In this document: piece after piece, positions 13,369-14,233 of the stretch
How positions within the stretch are numbered: position 1 is the stretch's first letter
Layout of the letters: each line of letters starts with the position of its first letter
Source of the DNA: Bacteroidales bacterium
GTDB lineage: Bacteria > Bacteroidota > Bacteroidia > Bacteroidales > UBA3663
Direction: 5' to 3'
Assembly: GCA_004557315.1 (NCBI GenBank)
Contig: SFEH01000053.1
Coordinates: 1-14,233 of the forward strand
DNA length: 14,233 bases
Made by a program: the position numbers and the translations under genes
Notes under the pieces: model-generated
Told to the model about the DNA's origin: nothing
Databases searched by the model: none
What the model saw: only the letters and a program-made list of their open reading frames with translations

Positions 13369-14233
13369 ACATGAAAAAGACTCTTTCTATTTTAGCCACT
13401 TCGCTCGCTTTTCTTTGCAATGTGGCTTGTAGTCCTACTCCTGAAGGGCTGACCCAGAATCAGGCAATGGACTTCCTGTATAAGTATATGCCACTGCCTG
13501 ACAAGGTGGATTACGACACAGCCTTCTATCAGCGCAATGTTGCCTCATCGTTCCTTGCTCGTGAGGAGATGCCTTGGGGCAAGACAATACCCGACCGTGA
13601 GTTCCTGCACTTCGTGCTACCTGTCCGCGTAAATAACGAGAATATGGACGAAAGCCGCATGGTGTTCTATGCCGAACTGAAGGATCGCGTGAAAAACCTT
13701 TCGATGAAAGATGCTATCCTTGAGGTCAACCACTGGTGTCATGAGAAAGTGACCTACACGCCAAGTGACTCACGCACCAGCTCTCCGCTTGCTTCGGTCA
13801 AGACAGCTTATGGACGTTGCGGTGAGGAATCGACATTCACCGTTGCCGCCCTTCGTTCGGTGGGCATTCCTGCACGTCAGGTTTATACTCCTCGTTGGGC
13901 ACATACCGATGACAACCACGCATGGGTAGAGGCCTGGGCAGATGGCGAGTGGTACTTCCTCGGTGCTTGTGAGCCAGAGGCAGTGCTCAATCTCGGCTGG
14001 TTCAATGCTCCCGCTTCACGAGGCATCCTCATGCACACCAAGGCTTTTGGCGATTATGACGGACCAGAAGAGGTAATCTCGAAGACAGCTTGCTTCACAG
14101 AGATCAACGTCACAACCAACTACGCTCCTGTAGGCAAGGCCTTCGTCAAAGTCGTTGATGAGGAAGGCAAGACTGTGGATAATGCCACAGTCGAATTCAA
14201 GGTCTATAACTATGCAGAGTTCTACACCGTATC
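13365..14233 (+). CDS. Transglutaminase-like lipoprotein, 3' end outside the window
   Basis: The frame runs from ATG 13365 (or 13371, two codons later) to the end of the window with no stop; 289 residues are visible. It begins with a lipoprotein signal, MNMKKTLSILATSLAFLCNVAC, acylated on Cys22. The transglutaminase-like core has the nucleophile Cys152 in YGRCGEESTF, the histidine His185 in DDNHAWVEAW, and at the third position FLGACEPE, where a Glu (203) stands instead of the usual Asp. From about residue 245 a beta-rich domain begins (VGKAFVKVVDEEGKTVDNATV), resembling the carboxypeptidase-regulatory fold. Such proteins may act as proteases or peptide N-glycanase-like amidases rather than cross-linkers. 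The ATG overlaps the cutC stop (ATGA), so it belongs with the fucosidase and cutC genes. Confidence 0.86.
   Translation, partial: MNMKKTLSILATSLAFLCNVACSPTPEGLTQNQAMDFLYKYMPLPDKVDYDTAFYQRNVASSFLAREEMPWGKTIPDREFLHFVLPVRVNNENMDESRMVFYAELKDRVKNLSMKDAILEVNHWCHEKVTYTPSDSRTSSPLASVKTAYGRCGEESTFTVAALRSVGIPARQVYTPRWAHTDDNHAWVEAWADGEWYFLGACEPEAVLNLGWFNAPASRGILMHTKAFGDYDGPEEVISKTACFTEINVTTNYAPVGKAFVKVVDEEGKTVDNATVEFKVYNYAEFYTV

Overview
The window comes from a Bacteroidota (order Bacteroidales) chromosome, most likely a Prevotella- or Muribaculaceae-like gut commensal; I cannot separate these from sequence alone. The evidence is the set of promoters with the Bacteroidales primary-sigma form (TTTG, about 20-22 bases, then TAnnTTTG), the near absence of Shine-Dalgarno sequences before genes, lipoprotein signals followed by acidic residues, and the gene content (thiS/E/G/C/F/H order, a GH29 fucosidase, a cutC gene). 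Coding DNA has moderate GC and the spacers are strongly AT-rich. It looks like ordinary chromosome: I see no transposase, integrase, phage gene, CRISPR array, tRNA or rRNA.

Layout. Bases 1-368 are non-coding, with two promoters, a 14-bp perfect palindrome and a short hairpin leader. They lead into a VanX-type D-Ala-D-Ala dipeptidase lipoprotein (369-1154, +). Facing it, and overlapping it by 18 bp at the 3' ends, is an LD-carboxypeptidase (S66) lipoprotein (1137-2177, -). Bases 2178-2556 are a divergent control region with one promoter in each direction and a clear TPP riboswitch. From 2557 to the end everything is on the + strand with spacers of 53 bp or less.

The centre is a nearly complete thiamin-phosphate operon: thiD (HMP kinase/HMP-P kinase), thiS (sulfur carrier), thiE (thiamin phosphate synthase), thiG (thiazole synthase), thiC (HMP-P synthase), thiF (ThiS adenylyltransferase), thiH (radical-SAM tyrosine lyase) and a second ThiE/TenI-family gene. 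ThiC and ThiD make the pyrimidine. ThiS, ThiF, ThiG and ThiH make the thiazole; use of ThiH rather than an O2-dependent glycine oxidase fits an anaerobe. ThiE joins the halves. The last step (ThiL or a pyrophosphokinase) is not in the window. TPP should shut the operon through the riboswitch, whose downstream bases can form two mutually exclusive pairings, one of which masks the thiD start.

After the thi genes come a CBM9-like protein with no signal peptide and a four-helix membrane protein (functions unknown), then era (ribosome-assembly GTPase). Last is a tightly coupled set, secreted GH29 alpha-L-fucosidase, cutC and a transglutaminase-like lipoprotein cut by the window end, joined by two 4-bp ATGA stop/start overlaps and suggesting glycan or glycoprotein breakdown.

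The most interesting points are the legible translational platform of the riboswitch, the loss of all usual zinc-site and relay cysteines in ThiF, the second ThiE paralogue that lacks hallmark residues of both ThiE and TenI, the 5 x 8-bp tandem repeat between thiS and thiE, and the coupled fucosidase-cutC-transglutaminase set. I do not see a wholly new system; these are the places where the window departs from the textbook.
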